Shown: positions 28,176 through 37,070, counted from the stretch's first letter. The stretch: DNA of 64,000 nt from Pseudomonadota bacterium (GCA_020161405.1 JAIUOD010000003.1:153392-217391), one strand, 5' to 3'. Notes: generated by a model from the sequence alone, not told the origin. Translations and numbers: made by a program.

Positions 28176-29360
28176 TTAAAACGAAGATTGGAAGCGAAGG
28201 TTCACAGGAACACTAAGAATGCTTGCATCATCATTAATTGCACCAAGGCCAGCAAGATCAAAGTTTGTGCTTGTTGCGCCTTTAAGTTTTGAAGTATAGC
28301 GAATACCAATTTCAGCAGCAAATTCAGCAGAGCTTCCGATGCGTTTTGAAACGCCCAATTCACCGCCTACAGTATATGAATTTGTTGCTTCATAATAGCA
28401 GCAATTATAAAGGCTGTTCGCGCCAGCATTCATATTAAGGTGGATTTTATCGGTATGAACAATGCCGCCATGAACCGCATAATATGGCATGAAGCCAGCA
28501 AAGCCATCAACTACAAACCATTGGCGATATCCAAGTTCAAATGCATATTGTTTCAAATCTGTTGCATCGCCACGTAGTTCGGATGCACAAGTTCCAACGG
28601 CGGTTTGTAATTCATAGCAACCGAATAGAACATTGGTTTTTGCTTGGGCTTTTAAGTATGAAATATTGGCGAAATATTCGCTATATTCACCCGCAGCATG
28701 GCGAATTTCAATTGCAGTACGCAATGCAGGTTTGTACATATCGCCAAAATTGCGACCCTTTAAATACATTTTCGCATTGCCAGGCATTGAAGCATTGAAA
28801 ATTGTTCCGGCGAAAACTGCGCTATTTGCGGCTTGTACAAAATTACCACCAACAAAGCTTTCAACACCTGCTGAAACTGCAAAGCCCCAAGGCGAAGATT
28901 GTTTTTGCGCGCTATTTTGTGTTGCGCCATATGCAACCGCAGGTGCCGCATAAGCAACAGGTGGCGGTGGCGGCGCAACATAGGTTTGCTGCGAATATGA
29001 GCGCATAGATGAATTTGCGTCACTATAATTTTGTACAGGCGGTTGATAAGTCTGAACAGGTGGTGGAGGTGGCGGTTGATATGTTTGAACCGGTGGCTGA
29101 TATTGTGGCGCTGGTGGTTGATATTGCGGTGCAGGTTCATAAGTTTGTGAAACTGGCGGGTTGTAATCAACAACTTTCTTTTGTTTTGGTGCAACATAAG
29201 CAGGTTTTGCAACTGGTTTTTTAGCCGGTGCTTTTTTTACTTTTTTTGCTGTGCGATCACCACTCCAATGCCAAGATGGGTTATCGCCATCGGCCATTGC
29301 CATTGATGCTATACTTATGCTGCCAATAAGGCCGATTACTAAACTTGAACGAATACGCAT
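28176..29360 (-). CDS. Outer-membrane beta-barrel protein with Pro/Gln-rich N-terminal region
   Basis: A 394-aa exported protein. A signal peptide (about 1-23, cleavage after AMA) is followed by a Lys-rich stretch and a Pro/Gln/Tyr-rich linker (about 45-150) with repeated PQYQPP and QTYQPP units, then a beta-barrel-like domain ending in VNLRFQSSF, whose terminal Phe is the usual outer-membrane insertion signal. The barrel is clearly paralogous to the next gene upstream: both share GRxFxDMYxP, YLKAQ, a Cys pair (FGCYE and GTCASEL) and GYRQWF. Function unknown; a peptidoglycan-contacting linker plus barrel is inference. Confidence 0.75.
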   Translation of the reverse strand: MRIRSSLVIGLIGSISIASMAMADGDNPSWHWSGDRTAKKVKKAPAKKPVAKPAYVAPKQKKVVDYNPPVSQTYEPAPQYQPPAPQYQPPVQTYQPPPPPPVQTYQPPVQNYSDANSSMRSYSQQTYVAPPPPPVAYAAPAVAYGATQNSAQKQSSPWGFAVSAGVESFVGGNFVQAANSAVFAGTIFNASMPGNAKMYLKGRNFGDMYKPALRTAIEIRHAAGEYSEYFANISYLKAQAKTNVLFGCYELQTAVGTCASELRGDATDLKQYAFELGYRQWFVVDGFAGFMPYYAVHGGIVHTDKIHLNMNAGANSLYNCCYYEATNSYTVGGELGVSKRIGSSAEFAAEIGIRYTSKLKGATSTNFDLAGLGAINDDASILSVPVNLRFQSSF

Positions 29361-29397
29361 ATCCCTACCTCTTAAAGTCAGGTGTTTATATTGGTTT

Positions 29398-29406
29398 TTT
29401 GGTTAA
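29398..29406. promoter_or_regulatory. TTTGGTTAA motif upstream of the Pro-rich outer-membrane protein gene
   Basis: The 9-mer TTTGGTTAA lies 38 bp before the 29360 start codon. The same 9-mer is one arm of the hairpin at 30335-30358 before the paralogous gene, suggesting a shared regulatory site, though a 9-base match can occur by chance in AT-rich DNA. Confidence 0.25.
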
Positions 29407-29436
29407 TTTCGGATTAATTTTATATGATTGGGCAAT

Positions 29437-29469
29437 AAAAAAGCCCCCAAATGGGGGCTTTTGAATAGT
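29437..29469 (-). terminator. Rho-independent terminator of the 29482-30270 gene
   Basis: AAAAGCCCCC (29439-29448) and GGGGGCTTTT (29453-29462) form a 10-bp stem with a 4-nt loop; on the minus strand the stem is followed by a T run. Its stem is nearly identical to the one at 28133-28155, so the terminators may have been duplicated together with the genes. Confidence 0.88.
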
Positions 29470-29481
29470 ATTTGCGTAAAT

Positions 29482-30270
29482 TTAGAAAGTAGTATGGAAA
29501 CGAAGATTAACTGGAATGCTAATTGCGTGCGAATCATCAAGCGCAGCAGCAAGACCAAGTGCATTCAAATCACCCGATTGTTTTTTAAGATTACCAGTAT
29601 AACGAACGCCAACTTCTGCCGCTAATTCGGCAGTATCTGAAATTGTGTATGATGCGCCTAAATCTGCGCCAATCGTAGCTGAATAGCCTTTATCATATAA
29701 TTTCCAATGCCCAAGACCGTTTGTCCCTGCATAGAATGCACCATGAATTGCGCCAGTTTGCACAAGTCCACCATGAACTGCCCAATATGGTCTTACTGCT
29801 TCTGACAAAAGGCCAGTTCCAAACCATTGGCGATAGCCAGCTTCTACGCTAATTTGGGTTAAATCTTTTAAATGGCCTTGCAATTGAAGCGCGCATGTAT
29901 TTGCCCCTTGTTCCAAACAGCCAAGGTCACGCATATAACGGCTTTGTGCTTTTAAATAACCAATTGAACCATAAATTTCAGATAGATCTGAAAGTGCATA
30001 ACGAACCTCAACAGATGCCTTCATCGAAGGGTAATACATATCAGAGAATTTACGACCTTTAAGGTGCATTATACCCTGACCAGTAAGGTTTGAATTAATT
30101 GTGTTCATATTAAGCGATGAAGAATTTGCAGCGCCTAAAATATTGCCTGATGTTTGAACTTCAGTGCCAAAATTAGCAGAAAAAATCCAAGGTGATGAAT
30201 AGCCTTCTGCCAAAACCGGCGAAGATAAAACTGCCAATAAAGCTGCTGCCATATAATATTTTGCGCGCAT
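29482..30270 (-). CDS. Outer-membrane beta-barrel protein, paralogue without Pro-rich linker
   Basis: A 262-aa exported protein with a signal peptide (about 1-21, cleavage after VLA) and a barrel ending in VNLRFHTTF. It aligns over the whole barrel with the 28176-29360 product, including GRKFSDMYYPS, GYLKAQS, the pair LGCLE and NTCALQL, GYRQWF and the A-E-x-G-x-R-Y-T strand, but lacks the Pro/Gln-rich insertion. The two genes are tandem, each with its own terminator. No named family recognised. Confidence 0.75.
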   Translation of the reverse strand: MRAKYYMAAALLAVLSSPVLAEGYSSPWIFSANFGTEVQTSGNILGAANSSSLNMNTINSNLTGQGIMHLKGRKFSDMYYPSMKASVEVRYALSDLSEIYGSIGYLKAQSRYMRDLGCLEQGANTCALQLQGHLKDLTQISVEAGYRQWFGTGLLSEAVRPYWAVHGGLVQTGAIHGAFYAGTNGLGHWKLYDKGYSATIGADLGASYTISDTAELAAEVGVRYTGNLKKQSGDLNALGLAAALDDSHAISIPVNLRFHTTF

Positions 30271-30334
30271 CTTAAAAAACTCCCTAAAGCCGAAATGGAA
30301 TCAATGTGGCCTACAAAGGAAAGTCATGGCTTAA

Positions 30335-30358
30335 TTTGGTTAACGAATCTTAACCAAA
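30335..30358. promoter_or_regulatory. Palindrome TTTGGTTAA/TTAACCAAA upstream of outer-membrane protein gene
   Basis: A perfect 9-bp inverted repeat with loop CGAATC, about 65 bp before the 30270 start and 25 bp beyond the bpt stop. No T run follows on either strand, so an operator or leader hairpin is more likely than a terminator. Confidence 0.4.
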
Positions 30359-30382
30359 AATTATGAAGGGTTTTAATTGGTG

Positions 30383-31159
30383 CTACTTTGCAACATTGTC
30401 TTGGCGTTCCCATCCGCGTGGGCCAAGGTGTTCATAAGGTGTGAAGCGTGATTTATAGGCCATTTTACGGCAATCTTTTATTAAATAACCAAGATATAAA
30501 TAATCACGTTCGCTTTGACGAGTGTCATTTATTTGGTGCAAAATTATATACGTTCCGATTGAATGTTTTTGTAAATCTGGATCATAAAATGAATATACAA
30601 GTGATTTTCCATCATTTAATTCATCAAGTAATAAACAGGCAATTAATTGCCCTTTCTTACCATATTCACAATCTTGATTTAGGCGATAATCGATAATTCT
30701 TGTATAGCTAGTACATTCCTCAAGCATGGCGATAAAATCTTCGCCATCCATATCGCTCATGCCTTCATTAAGGTGACGCGTATTGAGGTATTTCTTAATT
30801 AATGCGTATCTTTCTTCATTGGCATCAGGGAAGTTTGATTGGGCATCAATATATTTGCCAATTTTTAAAACACGGCGCCAATTTTTATTGAATTTAAAAT
30901 CCTTTACTAAAACCCTTATTGAAACACATTCTGTGCACATGTCACATGCAGGGCGGTAAGCGATATTTTGAGATCTACGAAATCCTGCCCGTGTAAGGGT
31001 TTCATTCAAATAATGTGCGTCCAAATCATTTAAAGTCGTAAATAATTTACGTTCATATCTATCTGGAAGGTAAGGGCATTCAAGCGGACTTGTTAGATAA
31101 AAGCGAAGCTTTTTATCGGCAAAAAGGTCATCAGCTTTTGGAAACATATCGCTAGACAT
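30383..31159 (-). CDS. bpt: Aspartate/glutamate leucyltransferase (Bpt)
   Basis: A 258-aa aminoacyl-tRNA-protein transferase of the bacterial Bpt family, which adds leucine to N-terminal Asp or Glu of proteins and marks them for ClpS/ClpAP degradation. Conserved CPYLPDRYERKLFTTL near the start, AYRPACDMCTECVSIRV with its Cys cluster, and YLGYLIKDCRKMAYKSRF with PYEHLGPRGW at the C-terminus identify it. Older annotations call it arginyltransferase Ate. It lies 35 bp beyond motB on the same strand. Confidence 0.93.
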   Translation of the reverse strand: MSSDMFPKADDLFADKKLRFYLTSPLECPYLPDRYERKLFTTLNDLDAHYLNETLTRAGFRRSQNIAYRPACDMCTECVSIRVLVKDFKFNKNWRRVLKIGKYIDAQSNFPDANEERYALIKKYLNTRHLNEGMSDMDGEDFIAMLEECTSYTRIIDYRLNQDCEYGKKGQLIACLLLDELNDGKSLVYSFYDPDLQKHSIGTYIILHQINDTRQSERDYLYLGYLIKDCRKMAYKSRFTPYEHLGPRGWERQDNVAK

Positions 31160-31194
31160 GTTTATGCTTTATCAAAAAATCTATCCAATGCAAG

Positions 31195-32055
31195 CTAAAG
31201 GCTAGAATTAACCGGCAATGGTGGTGCTGCACGCTTAAGAATAATTGCAATGCGGCGATTTGCGGGCTGGTATGGGTCGTCGGCAAATAATGGGTCAGAG
31301 CCTGCCTTTCCCGTAATTTGTGAAATGCGCGCCTCAGGAAGGCCAGCTTGCATAAGTACTTTACGCGCAGAATTTGCACGTGCTGCCGATAATTCCCAAT
31401 TTGAATTTGCGCCATCAGGATTGGGCGCGGCATCTGTATGCCCTGAAATTATAATCTGATTTGGTAATTGCAAAGTAATGCGCGCCGCAGCCCTTAAAAG
31501 GGTTTTTGCATTTTCATTTGGTTCAGCAGAACCAGGGGCAAACATTGGCTTACCTTCTTGGTCAACTAATTGGATTCTTAAACCCTCTGGGGTTTGGTCA
31601 ACAATAATATTATGTGATAATTCTGAAAGTTCTGGTAAATCTTGTAGAGCTTGGCGGATAGACATTTCGGCCATTTGAAATTCATTAGCTTCTTCTTGCG
31701 CTTTGGCTTGTGCTTCGGCTTCTTTTTGTGCGTCTGCAGATGATTTTTCTTGCGGTGTAGATGGCGCATCAAGCATTGGCGCAGAGCCTTTTTGCATTGC
31801 GCCGCTTTCACCTAATGCAGTACCTGCTAAAATTCCGCCAGCCCCTGATGTTGATGCGGATAAAGAAGCAGGGGCAAAATAATCGGCAATACCGCGTTTT
31901 TGCTCTGGCGATGTTGTATTGATAAGCCACATCAAAAGGAAAAATGCCATCATAGCTGTCACAAAGTCTGCATAAGCAACTTTCCATGCGCCACCATGAT
32001 GTCCACCAGCGATCTTCTTGACTTTTTTTACAATAATCGGTCGATTTGCGGCCAT
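31195..32055 (-). CDS. motB: Flagellar motor stator protein MotB (OmpA-type)
   Basis: A 286-aa inner-membrane protein. GGAWKVAYADFVTAMMAFFLLMWL holds the single transmembrane helix and the proton-accepting Asp (D30). A long Ala/Gln/Glu-rich linker (about 60-130) leads to an OmpA-like peptidoglycan-binding domain with ISGHTDAAPNPDG and ANRRIAIIL. MotA and all other flagellar genes are absent from the window, so either motA is elsewhere or the protein serves another energised complex. The intact Asp and plug-like segment favour a working stator. Confidence 0.85.
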   Translation of the reverse strand: MAANRPIIVKKVKKIAGGHHGGAWKVAYADFVTAMMAFFLLMWLINTTSPEQKRGIADYFAPASLSASTSGAGGILAGTALGESGAMQKGSAPMLDAPSTPQEKSSADAQKEAEAQAKAQEEANEFQMAEMSIRQALQDLPELSELSHNIIVDQTPEGLRIQLVDQEGKPMFAPGSAEPNENAKTLLRAAARITLQLPNQIIISGHTDAAPNPDGANSNWELSAARANSARKVLMQAGLPEARISQITGKAGSDPLFADDPYQPANRRIAIILKRAAPPLPVNSSL

Positions 32056-32128
32056 AAACCAATTTTCCCTTAACAGATTAAGATAAAATGCACCAAATTA
32101 GTTAAGGCTTGGTTTTTATTTGATATAT

Positions 32129-32650
32129 TTAATTATGTATAAGCACAATTGCCTGACCAATTGGTTTTGGTTTTGCACCGTTCACAATTTTCCAAATTTT
32201 TATAGTTTTACGAATGTTTTTTGGAATATTATTATTTGCCGCATTATTTTGCGCAATTGTTTTGGCATCATAATCAACAAGTTTTGCAATAATTGTTTTA
32301 TCTTCACTAATCCATTTATGCGAACCATTTGGTTTAAGGATTATATTTTTATAATCCGCGCCCACTAATTCAGCGGGGCGATTTTTGCCTTGGAAAATTA
32401 TAATATTATTTTGATAATCATATGGGGCATTAAAATTTTGAAGGTGAGCACCAACCTCCCAAACCCTAACACAACGATTTAAAACCTTTGACCAAGACGC
32501 GCCAGTTGAAGGTTTACAACCATTTGCATCAATATCGCCACCAACAATCGGCGGGTTTGTAATTGCAATTTGCGCAATAGAATTTGAAGGAATTTGAAAT
32601 GATGCAAATGCAATTAATGTAAGAAAAGAATATTTCAAATTATTTTTCAT
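32129..32650 (-). CDS. Secreted protein with GCxP...NRCVRVWE motif
   Basis: About 173 aa from the ATG at 32648-32650, chosen because GAGGGATGG precedes it and because it yields a clean signal peptide (MKNNLKYSFLTLIAFASF, cleavage near SIAQ). The ATG overlaps the hemB stop (ATGA). The mature N-terminus has DANGCKPSTGASWSKVLNRC followed by VRVWE, resembling a short Cys motif seen in several secreted bacterial proteins, here with Ser in place of the usual middle Cys. The C-terminal half is beta-rich (YKNIILKPNGSHKWISEDK). Function not recognised. Confidence 0.6.
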   Translation of the reverse strand: MKNNLKYSFLTLIAFASFQIPSNSIAQIAITNPPIVGGDIDANGCKPSTGASWSKVLNRCVRVWEVGAHLQNFNAPYDYQNNIIIFQGKNRPAELVGADYKNIILKPNGSHKWISEDKTIIAKLVDYDAKTIAQNNAANNNIPKNIRKTIKIWKIVNGAKPKPIGQAIVLIHN

Positions 32651-33660
32651 TTTCCATCCCTCAAAATTTTTGCAGCCTCGTTTGCCCAATAAGTTATTAT
32701 ACCATCAGCGCCAGCGCGAACAAAGCATTGCAACGCTTCTAAACGCGCCCGATTGCCATCAAGCCATCCATTGGCAATCGCAGCTTCCATCATTGCATAT
32801 TCGCCCGAAACTTGGAATGCATAGGTTGGCATTTTAAATTCAGATTTTATTCTACTTAAAATGTCTAAATATGGCATTCCAGGTTTTACCATTACCATAT
32901 CCGCACCCTCGGCAATATCTAATGCAACTTCATGCAAAGCTTCATCAGTGTTTAATGGATCCATTTGATAGGTTTTCTTATCACCCTTTAATGCACCTTT
33001 TGAACCAATGGCATCACGATAAGGGCCATAGAATGCTGATGCATATTTAGCGGCATAAGACATGATTTGTGTGTTTATGAGACCATTTTCTTCTAAGGCG
33101 TCACGAATTTCACCAATTCTTCCATCGCACATATCCGATGGCGCGACGACATCGGCGCCACAGCTTGCCTGCAATAATGCCTGTTTAACAAGCATTTGCG
33201 TGGTTTCATCATTAAGCATATAGCCATCATCATCAATAATGCCATCGTGCCCATGAATTGTATATGGATCTAAAGCAACATCACACATTATCCCAATATT
33301 TGGTGCGTGTTTTTTTACTTCGCAAACAAATGTTGGAATTATCCCCTCTGGATTTAGGGCTTCATTTCCATGTTCATCTTTTTTATCTGCGCTTATATGT
33401 GGGAAAACGGCAATCATTGGAATGCCAAGATTTTGCGCCTCAATCGCAGTTTTAATTGCGCTTTCAAGATTATGCCTAAAAATACCTGGCATTGATTGTA
33501 TTGGTTCAGGTGCTTCATCACGGTCATGAATGACCATTGAAAGAATTAAATTATTGATTGATAATTCTTTTTCACGAACAAGACGGCGCGACCAATCTGC
33601 CTTGCGATTACGTCTTGGGCGCGAAAACGGGAATAAACGGTTTGCTGAAATTTCACTCAT
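32647..33660 (-). CDS. hemB: Delta-aminolevulinic acid dehydratase (porphobilinogen synthase)
   Basis: A 337-aa enzyme condensing two 5-aminolevulinate molecules in haem synthesis. Schiff-base Lys sites lie in MSYAAKYASAFYGPYRDA and MVKPGMPYLDIL. The metal loop reads DVALDPYTIHGHDG, with Asp/Ala where zinc enzymes have Cys, so this is the magnesium/potassium-type enzyme common in alphaproteobacteria. It uses the product of hemA at 37275. A secreted-protein gene follows by a 4-nt overlap. Confidence 0.96.
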   Translation of the reverse strand: MSEISANRLFPFSRPRRNRKADWSRRLVREKELSINNLILSMVIHDRDEAPEPIQSMPGIFRHNLESAIKTAIEAQNLGIPMIAVFPHISADKKDEHGNEALNPEGIIPTFVCEVKKHAPNIGIMCDVALDPYTIHGHDGIIDDDGYMLNDETTQMLVKQALLQASCGADVVAPSDMCDGRIGEIRDALEENGLINTQIMSYAAKYASAFYGPYRDAIGSKGALKGDKKTYQMDPLNTDEALHEVALDIAEGADMVMVKPGMPYLDILSRIKSEFKMPTYAFQVSGEYAMMEAAIANGWLDGNRARLEALQCFVRAGADGIITYWANEAAKILRDGK

Positions 33661-33683
33661 GATACATTATAAAAGAATTGAAT

Positions 33684-34958
33684 TTATTTTCCATTTGCTA
33701 AAACATTAATTAGCATAATGTTTGCCACAATTGATTTCACATTATTGGGTTTATCAATTTCAATATATTCATTTAATGAATGTGCACCATCGCCATTAAT
33801 GCCAGAACCTATTGTTAGTGCTTCTATACCCATGCTCATCGGCATATTAGAATCAGTAGAACTTGCACTTGTTTCAATTGACAGACCATAAGCTTTATAA
33901 ATTTCAGTAATTGATTTTTGAATAAAACTATCCTTGGTTGTAAAACCACTTGCACGTTCGCCAATTTTTGTAACCTTATATGAAATCTTGCCGCGATTTA
34001 AAGCGCGCTTTGAATTTTCAGCTTCAACCGCAATTGGCAATTGCGCAAGGAAATATTCCGAAACTTTATTAAGTTCAGAATTGGAAGCCGAACGCATATC
34101 AACAGTCATTGCAACAGAATGTGGAATTGAATTAACCGAAGTTCCGCCCTCTATTATTCCGACATTGAATGTTGTTTGATCTTTGGTTGGAACTGGATAA
34201 TTTGAAAATCTTGTTATTGCATCTGCCATTGCATAGGCAGGGTTTACAATTCCGAAATCACTAAAAGAATGCCCACCTGGGCCATCAAATTCAACTTTAT
34301 ATCTTTTTGAACCTATTGCCCTATCAACATAGCCGCCGCCTGAACCGGGCTCGAGGCTTAGGAAATATTTGATTCTATCTTTATATTTTCCTTTTTGGAA
34401 AAGGTAACGTACGCCACGAAGGTTTCCTGGGCCTTCTTCACCAACATCGCCAACGAATAAAATATCATAATTAGTTTGAATTTTGGCATTATTCATTGCT
34501 TTAATGATTTCAAGCATTATCGCCAATGAAACCGTATCATCACCAATTCCGGGTGCATAAAGTCGATTGCCATCTCTCTTTACTTTAACATCAGTATCAA
34601 TACCAAAAACTGTATCAAGGTGCGCGGCAACCACCAATAAAGGGCCTTTATTTTTGCCTGCCCTTATACCCATCACATTGCCTTCTTCGTCCATTTCAAC
34701 GTCATTAAGGCCAGATTGGCGCAATAATTCCATGAATTTCTTTGCACGGTTAGTTTCGTTAAATGGGGGCGCAGCAGTTTGGGTAAGGTCGATTGTAGTG
34801 TTTATTATATTTTCAAAATTATCATTGATAGTTTGATTTAAACTGCTGATTTGTGTTTTGTTTAGTCCAAATTCCAAAGGTTTTGCATAAGCTGTTGTTT
34901 GTATAAAACATGTACAAAAACCGATATAGCCAATGCGTTTAATTACTTTTGCAATCAT
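33684..34958 (-). CDS. Secreted M20-family metallopeptidase
   Basis: About 424 aa from the ATG at 34956-34958; GGGGA sits 7 nt before it, whereas the longer reading to 35000 begins in DNA without such a site. A signal peptide (about 1-25, ending TTAYA) precedes the catalytic domain. Di-zinc ligands are visible in AAHLDTVFG, GIGDDTVSL, DVGEEGPGN and the C-terminal GDGAHSLNEYI; GPGGHSFSDFG marks the dimerisation-domain boundary. The fold resembles peptidase T or carboxypeptidase G2 groups. Probable role: periplasmic di- or tripeptide hydrolysis. It is divergent from a secreted phosphodiesterase. Confidence 0.85.
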   Translation of the reverse strand: MIAKVIKRIGYIGFCTCFIQTTAYAKPLEFGLNKTQISSLNQTINDNFENIINTTIDLTQTAAPPFNETNRAKKFMELLRQSGLNDVEMDEEGNVMGIRAGKNKGPLLVVAAHLDTVFGIDTDVKVKRDGNRLYAPGIGDDTVSLAIMLEIIKAMNNAKIQTNYDILFVGDVGEEGPGNLRGVRYLFQKGKYKDRIKYFLSLEPGSGGGYVDRAIGSKRYKVEFDGPGGHSFSDFGIVNPAYAMADAITRFSNYPVPTKDQTTFNVGIIEGGTSVNSIPHSVAMTVDMRSASNSELNKVSEYFLAQLPIAVEAENSKRALNRGKISYKVTKIGERASGFTTKDSFIQKSITEIYKAYGLSIETSASSTDSNMPMSMGIEALTIGSGINGDGAHSLNEYIEIDKPNNVKSIVANIMLINVLANGK

Positions 34959-35078
34959 TTTTTTCCCCATAAAAACAAACAACAATAAGCTGACTTGCAC
35001 CTATTTCAATAGTTAATTGTCAAAATTATGTCATTGACGCATGGTTTAAAGCCGAATAATTTAGCCCATGGAGAAAAA

Positions 35079-36197
35079 ATGAAAATACATAGACGCCAAA
35101 TTATGGGTGGCTTTGCTGCATTAAGTTTTAGTGCTTGTGCCAATTTGCCAATTGAAAAAAATAAATTAGGGCAGGGGAAAAATAATATGAAAAAGCCAAT
35201 AATAATAGCGCATCGCGGTGCATCTGGTTATCGCCCTGAACATACTTTGGCTTCATATGAATTAGCAATTGCGCAGAATTGCGATTTTATTGAACCTGAT
35301 TTGGTAATAACAAAAGATGGTCATTTAATTTGTCGTCATGAAAATAATATTTCCGAAACCACTAATGTTGCAATGCATCCTGAATTTGCAGGCCGAAAAA
35401 CTACCAAAATAGTTGATGGCGAAAGCATGACTGGTTGGTTTACCGAAGATTTTACTTTGGCAGAAATAAAGACTTTGCGCGCCAAAGAAAGGCTTCCGCA
35501 ATTACGCCATGATAATACAAATTATGATAATCAGTTTGAAGTTCCAACTTTTGAAGAAGTTTTACAATTGCGTGAAAAAAAATCAAAAGAATTGGGGCGT
35601 GAAATTGGTGTCTATCCTGAAACAAAGCATCCATCATATTTTGCAAAAAATGGCCTATATTATGATGATGCTTTATTGGCGCATCTTGATAAATATGGCT
35701 TAAATTCGAATGATGCGCCTGTTTTTATTCAAAGTTTTGAAACACAAAATCTAAAAAAACTATCACAAAAAACCAAAGTAAAATTAATACAATTAATGCA
35801 AGAAGATGATGGACCTTGGGATAGTCAGGAAAAATGGGTTGTTACGTATAAATCCATGACAAGCAAAGAGGGTCTTAAGGAAATTGCGAAATATGCCTAT
35901 GGAATCGGTCCGCAAAAAACAATGATTTTGCCGCGCGATGCCAATAATAAATCAACATTGCCAACCAACCTTGTGAAAGACGCACATGAAAGCGGCCTAA
36001 AACTTCATCCATGGACATTCAGGGCGGAAAACTATTTCTTACCGCTTGAATATCAAAATGGTGATAAGAATGATACAAAATTCATGGCGTTACATGGCGA
36101 TTTAGCTTCCGAAATTAGGCTTTTTATTGAATTAGGTGTTGATGGGGTGTTTTGTGATTTCCCTGATATTGCCTTTAACGCAATCAATGCTGCATAA
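35079..36197 (+). CDS. Exported glycerophosphodiester phosphodiesterase
   Basis: About 372 aa from the ATG at 35079, which has GGAG 5 nt upstream; a longer reading from 35028 lacks one. The N-terminus MKIHRRQIMGGFAALSFSAC combines a twin-Arg pair with a Cys after a hydrophobic core, so a Tat-type lipoprotein is plausible. The catalytic TIM barrel shows IIAHRGASGYRPEHT, FIEPDLVITKDG and CRHENNIS, the GDPD metal and acid-base residues, and GVFCDFPD near the end. Length and form match GlpQ, which releases glycerol 3-phosphate from deacylated phospholipids. Confidence 0.88.
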   Translation: MKIHRRQIMGGFAALSFSACANLPIEKNKLGQGKNNMKKPIIIAHRGASGYRPEHTLASYELAIAQNCDFIEPDLVITKDGHLICRHENNISETTNVAMHPEFAGRKTTKIVDGESMTGWFTEDFTLAEIKTLRAKERLPQLRHDNTNYDNQFEVPTFEEVLQLREKKSKELGREIGVYPETKHPSYFAKNGLYYDDALLAHLDKYGLNSNDAPVFIQSFETQNLKKLSQKTKVKLIQLMQEDDGPWDSQEKWVVTYKSMTSKEGLKEIAKYAYGIGPQKTMILPRDANNKSTLPTNLVKDAHESGLKLHPWTFRAENYFLPLEYQNGDKNDTKFMALHGDLASEIRLFIELGVDGVFCDFPDIAFNAINAA

Positions 36198-36485
36198 AAT
36201 TTAAAATATTAATTATTAAGCGTGTTTCATTATGGGATTTGATAATTGCAAAATAAAATTTGAATAAAATTTTATCTATTTTGTTAATAGTATTAAAATT
36301 GATAAAATATTCAAATTGAATTGTTTTTATGATTTCCAAATGGTTAATGTGTTAAGTATATGATTATCAACGACTTATTGAACATGCTTAAGCAAAATTA
36401 AACAACACCTTAAGCAGTTTTTAGAAGTTTTATAGTATCATTCCCGAATGAACCAAAGTCGAAGAACTTGGCATGGGGTATGAAT
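36198..36485. other. AT-rich intergenic region before the MarR-type regulator
   Basis: A 288-bp stretch of very high A+T with runs of TTTTAT/AATTTTAT and no plausible ORF. It probably contains the promoter of the regulator gene and sites for nucleoid proteins; no specific operator was identified. Confidence 0.35.
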
Positions 36486-37046
36486 ATGGTTGCGATTAAA
36501 AAAGAGATTGGCGAGAAAGCCAATATTAAAATCGGCGCAATCCCTGATTATATCGGGGGTAGCTTTGGCGAAACAGTCGATAATGACACACAAATTTCGG
36601 TGTATAAAAACGCACTTTCACTTGTTGAGCGTTTACATCGTCAATTATTGGATGTTGTTAAAGACGATCTTGATAAATGCGGCCATGAAGAACTTACACC
36701 TGTGCAAGCACTATTAATCTATAATATTGGCGAACATGAATGGTCGGCTGGCGAATTGCGTGCCAAAGGCTGTTACCTTGGTTCAAATGTTTCTTATAAT
36801 CTTAAGAAACTACATGAGCTTGAATATGTTGAAAGCAAAAAATCACCATTTGATAAACGTCAGATAAAATTACGTTTAACAGCAAATGGTCGTGCGGTGC
36901 GTGATCAATTAGATATTATGTTTGAACGTCATGCAAAAACTGTTCATCCTGTTGGCGGCGTTGATTGCAACGCACTTGAAGGGGCAAATAAAACCTTGTC
37001 ACGTCTTGAGCGCTTCTGGAGCGATCAAATTAAGTATCGTCTTTAA
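36486..37046 (+). CDS. MarR-family winged-helix regulator, LdtR-like
   Basis: About 186 aa from the ATG at 36486 (GGGG is 7 nt upstream). A variable N-terminus is followed by a helix VYKNALSLVERLHRQLLDVVK, then the winged helix (about 70-140): LTPVQALLIYNIGEHEWSAG, recognition helix LGSNVSYNLKKLHELEYV and wing KKSPFDKRQIKLRLTANG. The overall pattern resembles alphaproteobacterial MarR proteins of the LdtR type (cell-wall and stress control in Liberibacter); that subfamily assignment is from memory. It is followed by a terminator and then hemA, so co-regulation with hemA is unproven. Confidence 0.8.
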   Translation: MVAIKKEIGEKANIKIGAIPDYIGGSFGETVDNDTQISVYKNALSLVERLHRQLLDVVKDDLDKCGHEELTPVQALLIYNIGEHEWSAGELRAKGCYLGSNVSYNLKKLHELEYVESKKSPFDKRQIKLRLTANGRAVRDQLDIMFERHAKTVHPVGGVDCNALEGANKTLSRLERFWSDQIKYRL

Positions 37047-37070
37047 TTTATAATTCATACCCAAGCAGAT

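Noticed and set aside
28760..29212. Long overlapping frames opposite the Pro/Gln-rich gene
   Set aside because: These arise from the repetitive CCACCT-type codons; they lack ribosome sites and the true frame has signal peptide and barrel homology.
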